Shown: positions 34,936 through 44,125 of the stretch, in pieces | Layout of the letters: the number at the start of each line of letters is the position of its first letter | How positions within the stretch are numbered: position 1 is the first letter of the stretch | Assembly: GCA_021324015.1 (NCBI GenBank) | Contig: JAJPJX010000084.1 | Span: 1 to 64,000, forward strand | Direction: 5' to 3' | DNA from: Solibacteraceae bacterium | Lineage (GTDB): Bacteria > Acidobacteriota > Terriglobia > Bryobacterales > Bryobacteraceae | Length of the DNA: 64,000 bases | Program-made: the position numbers and the translations under genes | The notes under the pieces: generated by a model | What the model was told of the DNA's origin: nothing | What the model saw: only the letters and a program-made list of their open reading frames with translations | Databases searched by the model: none

Positions 34936-36105
34936 TCATGGAGCCGGCGAGACGATCCCTTCGTGCCGCGCAAATCCCAAGTACCGGTGGGCAGTGTGCG
35001 TCTGCACGCGGCATCCGCGTGCCGGCGTCACGCTGCCCACGTAAAACTCATGTGGCATGTGATCCACCGACGTGCCGGCGGTGGGGTCTGTCGGGGCCAC
35101 CGGGGTCGGGTTCCCGCAGCCGATAAACCAGTTATCCACAAAGGTCCCGTTCGTGTTCTGCCAGAACGGCACCGTAGCAAACGCTGCCGGCCCAGGCCAG
35201 TTGGTAACGACGTCCGCCGTCACCGCCCCCGGGAAGTTCTCGTTTACCGTCGCACCCACGATGGTGCCGCCCACGTTATCCACAATGCGATACGAGATCT
35301 CAGTCCAATAGGCGCCGCAGCCCGGACAGGGATTCCAGGGCGGGCATCCGGCATGGTCGGTAGGAGCTCCCCGCGAGAGCAGCCGGTGCGGTTTTCTCAC
35401 CGTAAGTTTGCCCGTGTAGCTGGCCCCGCCGGGGGTGCCTTCCCGCACTTCCATGGAAACATCGTTGGCGCGCACGCTGCCGGCGGTGCTCTTGACCCGC
35501 ACCGACGGTCCCACGGAGGCGCCGTCAAAGGCGATCTTGTCCGCACCGGCGGTGATCCGCCATTGCAGGGCGGCGGGGTTGGCCGCGTTCGCCGAGACCA
35601 GGTCCGCCGTGATGGAGAAACCGCTGGGATGCTCGCCGCAGAAGAACCATAGCGCGTCGTGCGGGTGCCGCAGTTGGTGCGTCCAGTTCAGCGATGGGGC
35701 GGCCGCCGGCGCCGCGGGCGCCGGTACGGGCGCCCCTGGCGCGGGAGCGGGAGCCTCGGGTGCCGCCGCTGGAGCTGTCGGCGCCGGCGCGGGGGCCGGG
35801 GCTGCCGGAGCCGGGGCCGCCGGAGCAGGGGCGGCCGCATCCGGGGGCTGTCCTCCCGCCTTAGGACCCGCGCCAGCAGCCGCCTCTGCCTCTTCCCGGC
35901 AACTCGGGCAGGAACCGCCGCAAAAGCAGCCGCCGCCGCTGAGCAGCCGCTGCACATAACGGTTTCCGTGGGTTTGTTGCAAACGCAGCAGCATGGCTGC
36001 CGGCCCACCCCGAAACGCCAGCCGCTGCGTGGGAACGTGTGGCTGCCGCGCCAGCCCGGCTGCCGCCACTCCCTTTCCGTCTCGCTGCGTCGCCTTCGCT
36101 CGCAT
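34936..36105 (-). CDS. Candidate eCIS cargo or particle-associated protein with LQxxxGNxxVQRLL header
   Basis: A 389-residue protein in three parts. N-terminus: basic leader and MLLRLQQTHGNRYVQRLL, followed by CFCGGSCPSCREE; this header with a Cys-rich patch is common on DUF4157-type and other eCIS-associated proteins. Middle (about 75-140): Pro/Ala low-complexity linker. C-terminus (about 140-389): an unrecognised domain rich in Cys, Trp and Asn (WFFCGEHPSGFSITAD, HAGCPPWNPCPGCGAYWTEI, FWQNTNGTFVDNWFIGCG, HRYLGFARHEG). No HExxH protease motif is present. Lying between the ATPase and terminator genes, it could be loaded into the tube or attached to the particle. Function unproven. Confidence 0.65.
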   Translation of the reverse strand: MRAKATQRDGKGVAAAGLARQPHVPTQRLAFRGGPAAMLLRLQQTHGNRYVQRLLSGGGCFCGGSCPSCREEAEAAAGAGPKAGGQPPDAAAPAPAAPAPAAPAPAPAPTAPAAAPEAPAPAPGAPVPAPAAPAAAPSLNWTHQLRHPHDALWFFCGEHPSGFSITADLVSANAANPAALQWRITAGADKIAFDGASVGPSVRVKSTAGSVRANDVSMEVREGTPGGASYTGKLTVRKPHRLLSRGAPTDHAGCPPWNPCPGCGAYWTEISYRIVDNVGGTIVGATVNENFPGAVTADVVTNWPGPAAFATVPFWQNTNGTFVDNWFIGCGNPTPVAPTDPTAGTSVDHMPHEFYVGSVTPARGCRVQTHTAHRYLGFARHEGIVSPAP

Positions 36106-36161
36106 GTGCCGCTTCTCCCAGCATCTACCAGGTGCGCTCCGGCATCCAGCCGGTCTTCACC

Positions 36162-38351
36162 CTATGCCGACCGCCCCAGCTTGCCGTGCTCCCGTTGCGC
36201 GGCCTGTAACAGGTGCGTCATTTTGATCCGGCCGCCCTCCGCGGCCGCATAGAATGCCGCTGCCAGGGCCATATTGCGAATGTTGCCGCCCGCCAGCTTG
36301 ATCTCGCGCGCGAGCACGGCAAAGTCCGCGTCTTCAGCCAGCGGCGCCGCCCGCGGGAAAACCGATTCCCAAATCCGCCGCCGGTATTCTTCGTCCGGAA
36401 ACGGGAACTCCACAATGGCTTGCATTCGCCGCAAAAACGCCTCGTCCATGTGCTGGCGCAGATTCGTGGCCAGAATCACAATGCCTTCGTATTCGTCCAT
36501 CTTTTGCAACAGGTACGCGATCTCAATGTTGGCGAAACGGTCGTGTGCGTCCTTGACCTCGGAACGCTTGCCGAATAGCGCATCGGCTTCGTCGAAGAAC
36601 AGGATCACATTGGCCGCCTGCGCCTCGTCGAAGACCTGTTGCAGATTCTTCTCGGTCTCCCCCACGTACTTGCTCACCACGTGCGACAGGTCCACCTTGA
36701 AAAGGTCCAATTGAAGGTCGTTCGCGATCACTTCCGCCGCCATCGTCTTTCCCGTTCCCGGAGGCCCGGAAAACACGGCCGGCAATCCTTTCCCCAGCGA
36801 AAGCTTCTGCTCGAACCCCCATTCGCCATGCACAATGTGGCGGTACTTGGCCTGGTTGCAGATCTCCCGGAGCTGCGCCAGCGTGTCGGGAGGCAGCACG
36901 ATGTCCTCCCAACGGTAGTGTGGTTCGATCTTGGTGGCCAGCGCTCCCAGGCGGGGTGTGGCTTGCGCGCGGCACGCGGCGTAGAGATCGTCTGCCGCGA
37001 TCCGGTCCTCGCCGGAGCGCCACAAGGCTAAATCGCGCGCCGTCGCCAGGGCGTCCCGAATCTGGCCCGAGGTGAAGCGAAAGCGTCCGGCGAGCGCCCC
37101 CAGATCCACGTCCTCCGCCAGCCTTCGGCCGTCGCTCCCATGCCGCTTCCAGAGGTCCATGCGGTGGCGGGCGTCCGGCGCCGCCAATTTCACCTCCAGA
37201 AAACTGCGGTCCTCGAGCAGCCCGTGCGGATTCCAGGGCGCGGCGCCGCACAGAAACGTCAGCCCCGTGAAATCCCGCGTCACGTCCAGCAGCGTCTTTA
37301 GACGTCCCGCCTGTTTGTCCCGGTCTTCCAGCAGGCAGTCCAGATTTTCCAGGCACAGCGCCGCGTGCTGCAGGACGGCTTCCCGGCCCAGGCGCAGCAT
37401 CAACTCCTCGAATGGAGCCGGGCTGTGGAGGGCCCGCTCCAGGTCCGCCACCAGCAGCGGCACCCCCAGTGTCTTGCAAGCCAGCGCCGCCAGCGCCCGC
37501 ATTCCCGAGCCATATGGTCCGTGCAGGTAAAACACCACCCGCTTTCCCCCCGGCTGCCCGTCCGCCAGTTGTCCCAGCACATACCGGCACAGGCGATCCT
37601 TCACGTCCGCGGGGACCGCGGCCTCTTCCGCGGGATCCCGCGGGAGCACCGCGCTGGCGAGGGATGCCAGGCAGCCGTCCATCCGGCTGGGGCCCAGCAG
37701 ATACGCGGCGATGCGTTCGTCCAGCCGCAGAAACCGGGAGAGCAGGCTTCCCGGCCCTTCCGCCGGGCTGTCGAGAGCCTCAATCAGGCGGTACCTCAAA
37801 AGTGGCGCCTGGGAATCGAAAGACCGCCGCGCCGCCAGCCTTTCCTCACTGGCGGGACAAAACAGCTTCAGCGCCAGGTCCACGCTGGGCTTGCGGCGCG
37901 TCACATCGTCTTGCAGGTAGGCGTACAGCTTCTCGTATTTCCGGTCCACTTCCGGCGCCAGGCAGAGCAGCACAACGCTTTCCTCGAATGGGGAAAGCCC
38001 GAATATCTGCGAGAGATGCGGAAGAGAAAGGTAAGTCTGCTCCTGCAAGCTGCGAGCGCGCCGTTCGGCGATTTCGGCGCCCAGGCTGCTGAGAAGATCC
38101 ACGATTTGTGGATTCTGATCGGTGGACTCTGCCCGTTCCTCGTCCAGGAGACCGGCAATTTCTTCGTCCGTCAGCACCACGCCCTGGAAGCCCTCCAGTG
38201 GGCCGCGCAGCCTCTCTTTTTGAAATGGAAGGGTGTGTAGCCGGATCAGCAGGTCGAGCCGCTGAAACTCATCCGACAAGTGCTCCCAACTGGTGGAGTA
38301 TGCCGCATGCGGATTCGCTCCCCGGGAATCTCTTGTCGCTACACTCGCCAT
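36162..38351 (-). CDS. eCIS AAA+ ATPase (Afp15 class) with two AAA modules
   Basis: A 729-residue AAA+ protein. The C-terminal module is intact: Walker A in FSGPPGTGKTMAAEV, Walker B in VILFFDEADALFGKR, sensor region ILATNLRQHMDEAFLRRM. The N-terminal module is degenerate: its loop reads GPYGSGMRALAAL, lacking the Walker Lys, and LCLENLDCLL stands for Walker B. Residues 1-200 are helical. Afp15/PVC15-type ATPases are needed for assembly or cargo loading of eCIS. The ATG at 38351 is preceded by GTG at 38354; no strong ribosome site. First gene of the operon, behind a strong promoter. Confidence 0.9.
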   Translation of the reverse strand: MASVATRDSRGANPHAAYSTSWEHLSDEFQRLDLLIRLHTLPFQKERLRGPLEGFQGVVLTDEEIAGLLDEERAESTDQNPQIVDLLSSLGAEIAERRARSLQEQTYLSLPHLSQIFGLSPFEESVVLLCLAPEVDRKYEKLYAYLQDDVTRRKPSVDLALKLFCPASEERLAARRSFDSQAPLLRYRLIEALDSPAEGPGSLLSRFLRLDERIAAYLLGPSRMDGCLASLASAVLPRDPAEEAAVPADVKDRLCRYVLGQLADGQPGGKRVVFYLHGPYGSGMRALAALACKTLGVPLLVADLERALHSPAPFEELMLRLGREAVLQHAALCLENLDCLLEDRDKQAGRLKTLLDVTRDFTGLTFLCGAAPWNPHGLLEDRSFLEVKLAAPDARHRMDLWKRHGSDGRRLAEDVDLGALAGRFRFTSGQIRDALATARDLALWRSGEDRIAADDLYAACRAQATPRLGALATKIEPHYRWEDIVLPPDTLAQLREICNQAKYRHIVHGEWGFEQKLSLGKGLPAVFSGPPGTGKTMAAEVIANDLQLDLFKVDLSHVVSKYVGETEKNLQQVFDEAQAANVILFFDEADALFGKRSEVKDAHDRFANIEIAYLLQKMDEYEGIVILATNLRQHMDEAFLRRMQAIVEFPFPDEEYRRRIWESVFPRAAPLAEDADFAVLAREIKLAGGNIRNMALAAAFYAAAEGGRIKMTHLLQAAQREHGKLGRSA

Positions 38352-38437
38352 CACGAACCGCCCGTCGTTTCGCTTCTATCGCTGCTTCCCGGTTGGCGGC
38401 GCAGAGCCGGTTGCCCATGCGGCGATGGATTTGTAGA

Positions 38438-38466
38438 ACTATAAGCCACGGCTCCACCGTTGTCAA
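38438..38466 (-). promoter_or_regulatory. Strong sigma-70 promoter of the eCIS operon
   Basis: Minus strand: TTGACA (38466-38461), exactly 17 bases, TATAGT (38443-38438), followed by a leader of about 80 bases to the ATPase ATG. Directly upstream (38467-38505) the DNA is A/T rich with several A tracts, unlike the rest of the window, which could be an UP element or the binding site of a silencer. No other promoter this good is seen within the cluster. Confidence 0.7.
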
Positions 38467-38514
38467 GGTAGATATTTTTAGATTTTCGAGCTATTTTTAC
38501 CGCTTTCCGCTACG

Positions 38515-41500
38515 TTAAACCTGTAAGGTGTCGCCCTCCCGCGCGACCAGGGAGTACAACACCGGTGAGAGGAAGATGGAGAGCAGCAGGCGTGACGCCA
38601 GGCCTCCTACAATGACAATGGCGAATGGCTTCTGGGAGTCGCTGCCGATGCCCGTGGACATGGCCGCTGGCAGCAGCCCGAAACAGGCCACCAGCGCCGT
38701 CATCATGATCGGGCGCAGGCGCAGCAGGGAGGCCTCCAGAACCGCCGCGCGGATTTCCCGCCCTTCCAACCGCAGCTTGTTGATGAACGAATACAGGATC
38801 ACGCTGGTCTGCACCGCCACGCCCATGAGCGCCACGAAACCCAGGCCCGAGGAGACGCTGAAATTGGTGTGCGTCAGGCGCAGCGCCAGCAATCCGCCGA
38901 CCGGCTCGGTCACCAGCACGCTGAAGACAATCAGGAGTGGGAACTTCAGGTTGCCGTAGAGTGCGAACAGGATCACCAGGATCAGCAACACGGTCAGCGG
39001 CAGAATAATCTTCATTTGAGAAAGCGCTGTCAGGTAGTCTTTGTACTCGCCGCCCCAGTCGAAGAAGTAGCCGATCGGCAGAGCCACCTGCGCGTCCACC
39101 TTCCTCCGGGCTTCGCCCACGGCGCTGGCCAGGTCGCGGCCCTCCACGCTGAACTGCACACCGATGTAACGCTGGTTCGATTCGCGGTAGATAAACGACG
39201 CCCCGTTTTCGACCTGGATCGTGGCGAACTGGCTCAGGGGCAGGTGCTGGCCGTCCGGCGTGGTGATCAGCAGGTTCCGGATGGCGTTCATATCCTTGCG
39301 GAACGGCTCCTGCATGCGCACGATCAGGTCGAACTGGCGCTCGCCCTGAATGACCTGTGTGGCGGCCTTGCCGCCCATGGCGGTCTCGATCAGCGTGTTG
39401 ATATCGGCCACGTTGAGGCCGTAGCGCGCGATCTTGGCCCGGTCCGGAACAATGGTCAGGCTGGGCTGGCCGAGTTCCTGCACGATGGTGACATGCACGA
39501 TTCCCGGCACGCCGGAGATGATGCGCTTCACCTGGCGGGCCTTCTCCTCGAGCACGGGCAGATCGTTGCCGAAGATCTTCACCGCGAGGGCGCTCTTCAG
39601 TCCTGTTTCGGCTTCGTCCACGGCATCCTCGGCGGGTTGGGTGTAGTTGAAGATCACCCCCGGAAACACGGAGAGCTTTTGCTGGACGGCGCGGATCAGA
39701 GCCGGCTTGTCGCGAATCTCGCCCCGCCAGGCGGAATCGTAGTACGGCTTGAGACCCACGTAAAACTCGTTGTTGAAGAAGCCGGTCGGATCGGTGCCGT
39801 CGTCCGGACGGCCGAGCTCGTTGGCCACCGTGGTCACCTGGGGGAAACCCCTGAGGATGTTCCGGATCTGCGGCGAAAGCTTGGAGGCCTCGTCGAACGA
39901 GATGGTGTAGGGTGTGGTGGCACGCACCCACAGGGCGCCCTCATCCAGGTGCGGCATGAACTCCGCCCCGATGGAAGGCACCAGCAGCAGGGACGCCCCA
40001 AACACCCCCAGACACGCCGTCACGGTGATGAAGGGATGGCGGAGGCAGCCTCCGAGGAGCCGGCCGTAAAAGTCGCGCACCCCCTCGTAGATCGCCACGC
40101 GCGGCTCGCGGGCGTGCTTCAGAAAGTAGGCGCACAACACCGGCAGCAGCGTCAGCGAGCAGATCAACGCGCCCACCAGCGCGAACGACATGGTGTCGGC
40201 CATGGGCTGAAACAGTCGGCCGGACGGCCCGGTGAGGACGTAAATCGGGATATAACCGGCAATAATGACCGAAACGGCGTAGAAAATGGGACGCTCCACG
40301 TCATGTGCCGCCGCGCGGATCACATCCAGAAACCGGTACTCCCGCCCGTGATACTCCGCCAGTTCGCGGAAAATGTTCTCCACCATAACCACGGCGCCAT
40401 CCACGATGATGCCGAAATCGATCGCGCCGATGGAGAGCAGATTAGCGGGGATGTGGCGCCAGTCCAGGCAGATGAAGGAGAACAACAGGGCGAAGGGAAT
40501 GGTCACGGCGACAATCAGCGCCGTGCGCACGTTAAAAAGAAACAGGCCCAGAATCACCAGCACCAGGGCCATGCCGCGCAGCAGGTTGCGCTCCACAGTA
40601 CGGGTCGTTTCCTCGATCAGATGGTGGCGGTCATAGTAGGGCTCGATCTTCACGTCCGGGGGGAGTACGTGCCGGTTCAGGTCGTTGGTGACGGTTTCCA
40701 GGCGGTCCAGGATCACCTGCGCCTGCTCGCCCACACGCATCAGGATGACGCCCTCGACGGCCTCGTCCTCGTGCATGTAGCCGAACTGGCCCAGCCGGAC
40801 GGCATGGCCGATCTGCACCTCCGCTACGTCGTGAACGTAGACCGGGATGCCGCCGCGCGTCGCCAACACAATGTTCCCGATGTCCTGCGTGTTTCGCACC
40901 AGGCCCAGACCGCGGATGTAATAAAATTGGCCGCCCTGTGAATAAAATCCGCCGCCGGCGTTGGAGTTGTTGACCGAGAGCTGCTGCACCACCTGGGGGA
41001 CCGAAATTCCGTATGCCAGCAGCTTATTGGGGTTCAGCAGCACCTGGTACTGCATGGTGGTGCCACCGAAGCCCGAGTCATCAGCCACCCCCTGCACCGC
41101 CCGGTAACGGCGCTCCAGCAGCCAGTCTTCCAGGGTCTTCAGCTCTTGCGGCGTGCGGTCGGGACTCCGCAGCACGTATCGGTAGATCAGCCCGCTGGGG
41201 CTGAACAGCGGAGAGAGCGTGGGCGTCACCCCCTGGGGGACCGTGGCGTTGGCCACCCGCTCGAACGCCTGCTCGCGCGCGAAGTAGGGGTCTACGTTGT
41301 ACTGGAAGTTCATCTGCACCGAGGAGAGGCCGTAGAGCGAAATGGAGCGCAGCGTCTCCAGCCGGGGAATGCCGTTCATCTCGACCTCGATCGGGATGGT
41401 GATCAGGCGCTCGATCTCCTCGGCTGCATGGCCGGGCCACTGGGTGATGATTTCGACGTGCGGCGGCGAAAGATCCGGGTATGCGTCGATCGGCAGCTTC

Positions 41501-41595
41501 TGGAAAGAAAGTGCTCCCCAGATCATCAGCGCCAGAGAGCACACGATGACCAGGAAGCGCTGCGAGAGGGCGAAAGAGACGATGCGCGCGATCAC
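38515..41595 (-). CDS. Heavy-metal efflux RND pump, CzcA/CusA family
   Basis: A 1026-residue inner-membrane proton-driven pump. Typical blocks: YPDLSPPHVEIITQWPGHAA, EVEMNGIPRLETLRSISLYG, GLVRNTQDIGNIVLATR, and in TM4 GAIDFGIIVDGAVVMVEN, the HME-RND signature with the Asp/Asp/Glu proton-relay residues found in CzcA. The sequence looks closer to CzcA (divalent Zn/Co/Cd) than to CusA, but metal selectivity cannot be fixed from this. It follows the adaptor gene by 15 bases and is the last gene of a CBA operon. 3' end is 120 bases from the eCIS promoter. Confidence 0.92.
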   Translation of the reverse strand: MIARIVSFALSQRFLVIVCSLALMIWGALSFQKLPIDAYPDLSPPHVEIITQWPGHAAEEIERLITIPIEVEMNGIPRLETLRSISLYGLSSVQMNFQYNVDPYFAREQAFERVANATVPQGVTPTLSPLFSPSGLIYRYVLRSPDRTPQELKTLEDWLLERRYRAVQGVADDSGFGGTTMQYQVLLNPNKLLAYGISVPQVVQQLSVNNSNAGGGFYSQGGQFYYIRGLGLVRNTQDIGNIVLATRGGIPVYVHDVAEVQIGHAVRLGQFGYMHEDEAVEGVILMRVGEQAQVILDRLETVTNDLNRHVLPPDVKIEPYYDRHHLIEETTRTVERNLLRGMALVLVILGLFLFNVRTALIVAVTIPFALLFSFICLDWRHIPANLLSIGAIDFGIIVDGAVVMVENIFRELAEYHGREYRFLDVIRAAAHDVERPIFYAVSVIIAGYIPIYVLTGPSGRLFQPMADTMSFALVGALICSLTLLPVLCAYFLKHAREPRVAIYEGVRDFYGRLLGGCLRHPFITVTACLGVFGASLLLVPSIGAEFMPHLDEGALWVRATTPYTISFDEASKLSPQIRNILRGFPQVTTVANELGRPDDGTDPTGFFNNEFYVGLKPYYDSAWRGEIRDKPALIRAVQQKLSVFPGVIFNYTQPAEDAVDEAETGLKSALAVKIFGNDLPVLEEKARQVKRIISGVPGIVHVTIVQELGQPSLTIVPDRAKIARYGLNVADINTLIETAMGGKAATQVIQGERQFDLIVRMQEPFRKDMNAIRNLLITTPDGQHLPLSQFATIQVENGASFIYRESNQRYIGVQFSVEGRDLASAVGEARRKVDAQVALPIGYFFDWGGEYKDYLTALSQMKIILPLTVLLILVILFALYGNLKFPLLIVFSVLVTEPVGGLLALRLTHTNFSVSSGLGFVALMGVAVQTSVILYSFINKLRLEGREIRAAVLEASLLRLRPIMMTALVACFGLLPAAMSTGIGSDSQKPFAIVIVGGLASRLLLSIFLSPVLYSLVAREGDTLQV

Positions 41596-41610
41596 GATGC
41601 CCGGAATCCC

Positions 41611-42789
41611 TTATTGATAGGTGTTTGCAAACTGAAGAAAGACGCTACCCTCGGAGACGACGCGCTCCCCCTCCTTGATACCACTCGCGATCTCCGTCCG
41701 CCCATCCTGCTCGGCGCCCACGGTCACCAGTCGCTGGGCGAACCGGCCGGATTCCACTTCCACGTAGACGAACGGCTCGTTTTGCGGATCGTGCAGCAGG
41801 GCGTCGGTCGGAACCCACAGGACGTTGCGCCGCGTGCGGGTGAGAATCACAGCGTCCACGAACATATCCTTCTTCAGCAGGCCGCCGGGGTTGCGCGTGA
41901 CGATGCGCACCGGCGTGGTGCGGGTGGCGGGATCGACCATGGCGCCAATATAGGCCACCGAGCCGTGAAAGCGATCCGGCAGCGCGCTGTTGGTCTCCTC
42001 CACCGGGTCGCCCACCCGCACAGCGGGCAGGTCGCGGTCGAAAATGTGACCCTGCACCCAAACGGTGGAAACATCGCTCAGCAGGAAGCAGGTGGTCGCG
42101 CCCGCCTGAATGAACTGGCCGGGCAGCACGAGTTTCTGGACCACCGTGCCGGCGATGGGCGCGCGCACCGCGAGTTGCGGGCTGATCGGCACACCCTGGC
42201 GTTCGGCGTCTTCGATGTCTTTCTGCGTGACTCCGAAGATGCGCAGCGCCTGGAGGCTGTTCTGCACATCGGTGCTGGCGTCGTTATAGTCCGCCTCGGC
42301 GGCTTCCAGGTCTTTGCGGGCGATGGCCTGGTGCGCCAGCAGGTCGCGGCTGCGCTCCAGGGTACGCCGCGTGAGTTCCAGCCGGTTGCGCGCCTTCCGG
42401 TACGCGGATACGGCGTTGGCCACGTCCGGGCTGGCCACGTATAGCAGCGGCTGGCCCGCCTGCACCTGCGAGCCGGTATCCACCAGGATCCGGGCGATGG
42501 GCCCGGAAACCTGCGTGATGGCCTGGGTGCTGTGATCGTTGTCCCAGTCTACCGTCCCGGTGGTGCGGACCTGGACCGGCCAGACGGACGACTGGACGGT
42601 GGTGATACGCAGGTGGGCCAACTGGTCCTGGGGAACGGTGAACAGAGAGGCTTGTGCCTGGGGCGGTTCGACTGTTTTGTGCCCGGGCGGGCCCTGATAG
42701 GCCGGTTGCCCCTGCACCTTCTCGGTGACGCCGCAGCCCGATAGCAACAAAGCCGGAATTGGCAACAACAACCAGAGCAGCATTTTCAT
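41611..42789 (-). CDS. RND efflux periplasmic adaptor (CzcB-like lipoprotein)
   Basis: A 392-residue membrane fusion protein. Lipobox LLLSGC gives an inner-membrane lipoprotein. Two half lipoyl motifs (GPIARILVDTGSQVQAGQPLL and VRAPIAGTVVQKLVLPGQFI) flank a helical hairpin (AVSAYRKARNRLELTRRTLE, AIARKDLEAAEADYNDA), followed by beta-barrel and membrane-proximal domains. It links pump and outer-membrane factor. The ATG overlaps the outer-membrane factor stop by four bases. No His-rich metal chaperone tail is present. Confidence 0.9.
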   Translation of the reverse strand: MKMLLWLLLPIPALLLSGCGVTEKVQGQPAYQGPPGHKTVEPPQAQASLFTVPQDQLAHLRITTVQSSVWPVQVRTTGTVDWDNDHSTQAITQVSGPIARILVDTGSQVQAGQPLLYVASPDVANAVSAYRKARNRLELTRRTLERSRDLLAHQAIARKDLEAAEADYNDASTDVQNSLQALRIFGVTQKDIEDAERQGVPISPQLAVRAPIAGTVVQKLVLPGQFIQAGATTCFLLSDVSTVWVQGHIFDRDLPAVRVGDPVEETNSALPDRFHGSVAYIGAMVDPATRTTPVRIVTRNPGGLLKKDMFVDAVILTRTRRNVLWVPTDALLHDPQNEPFVYVEVESGRFAQRLVTVGAEQDGRTEIASGIKEGERVVSEGSVFLQFANTYQ

Positions 42790-44072
42790 GGCAACACCTG
42801 TGCCCCCACCGCCAGATTCACCTGCTCGGCGTTGATCATGTAGGCGGAAAGCGCCTGCCGGTAGGCCAGTTGCGTTGCCCGGTAGCTGCGCTCCGCGTCC
42901 AGCAGGTCCAGCAGGCTGGCGGCGCCCCGGCGGTACGCGTAATTGCTGATCTCGCGGGACTGGCGAGCCTGCTCCAGGTAGCCGGATTCGAACAGGCTGA
43001 CGACCTGGTCGCTGCTGCGCAAGGCCCAGAACGCGTTGGCCACATCGGTGAGCACCCCCGCGCGGGTGGCGGCTTCGGCTTCCTGCGCCTGGCGGACGGC
43101 GTGCTGGCTGCGGAGAATTTCGCCCTGGTTCCGGTTGTGGATGGGGATCTCGATCGATGCGCCGAAGCCCAGCCCGTTGACCGGCCCGTTGCGCTTGTAT
43201 TCCACTTCACCGGTGAAGTCCCGGGCGCGATTCCCGTACGCCAGGGCCACGGTGTCGTTGGCCAGGCGCACGCCGCTTTGCGCGGCTTGCAGGTCCGCGC
43301 GCGAAGCCAGAGCCCGCTGCCGCAATTCCTCCAGCAGCACCACGTACTTGCGGTGCTCCAGTTGCCCGCTGACATCGAAGTTCTCGGCCACACTCTCGAA
43401 TCCCACCAACTGGCGCAGGTTCACCTTGCTTTGCACCAGTGCCAGTTGCGCTCCGGAGACATCCTGCTCGAACTGGAGCTTCTGGAGCGAGATTTTCAGA
43501 TAGTCGCCCTCGGAAATATCGCCCGCGCGGAGACGCTGCTGGTTGATGTCCACCACGCTGGTGAAATTCTTCAGATCGTCCTGGGCCAGCTCCAGGTTGG
43601 ACTTGGCCAGCAAGACCGCCACGAAGGCCTGGGCCACCTGAAAGCGAAGCTGGCGCTCGGCGTCGGCTACCGTGCGAACCGTCACGTCGGTGGTATCCTG
43701 AGCCACCACCACGCGCTTGTTGCGCTTGCCGCCGCGCTCGATCAGATAAGTCACCGACTGGAGGAACTCCTGGTTATCGCGAAGGTTAGCGAACGTCATA
43801 TCCTTAGGCGAAAAGACCGGGAAATCTTCGTTGACCATCGACCAGACCGGGTTGGGCTTGAGGGACGCGCTGATCTGGTTGGCCTGCGCCTGATCGATAT
43901 TCAGGCGCTGCGCCAGCAGGGCGTGGTTGTGCGCCAGCGCCAAGCGGATCGCGTCGTCCAGGGAAACGAGCGCCAGGGGACCTTGCGGGAAGGCGGAAAA
44001 CGTCCCCAAAACAAGCCAGAGAAAAAGCCACACGGCCGTCACGCGACAGGAACGTTGCCGGCAGAGAGACAT
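42786..44072 (-). CDS. Outer-membrane efflux factor (CzcC/TolC-like)
   Basis: A 428-residue outer-membrane factor. A signal peptide (VWLFLWLVLGTFSAFPQ) precedes two repeats of the TolC helical-barrel fold: SLDDAIRLALAHNHALLAQR, NQISASLKPNPVWSM, and in the second repeat RQRALASRADLQAAQSGVRL and SRSIAEARY-like RRGAASLLDLLDAERSYRATQ. The ATG at 44072 is preceded by GGAG. First gene of the efflux operon. Confidence 0.9.
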   Translation of the reverse strand: MSLCRQRSCRVTAVWLFLWLVLGTFSAFPQGPLALVSLDDAIRLALAHNHALLAQRLNIDQAQANQISASLKPNPVWSMVNEDFPVFSPKDMTFANLRDNQEFLQSVTYLIERGGKRNKRVVVAQDTTDVTVRTVADAERQLRFQVAQAFVAVLLAKSNLELAQDDLKNFTSVVDINQQRLRAGDISEGDYLKISLQKLQFEQDVSGAQLALVQSKVNLRQLVGFESVAENFDVSGQLEHRKYVVLLEELRQRALASRADLQAAQSGVRLANDTVALAYGNRARDFTGEVEYKRNGPVNGLGFGASIEIPIHNRNQGEILRSQHAVRQAQEAEAATRAGVLTDVANAFWALRSSDQVVSLFESGYLEQARQSREISNYAYRRGAASLLDLLDAERSYRATQLAYRQALSAYMINAEQVNLAVGAQVLP

Positions 44073-44125
44073 CACGCACCGTCTCCTTCAGAGAGTGGCA
44101 TAGATGGATTGTTCGCCAAAGCCGA

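Noticed and set aside
18536-38351. Prophage or T6SS interpretation of the tail cluster
   Set aside because: No capsid, portal, terminase, integrase, holin, lysin or attachment repeats; no TssJ/L/M, TssK or ClpV-type set; the DUF4255 and Afp15-type ATPase genes point to eCIS.
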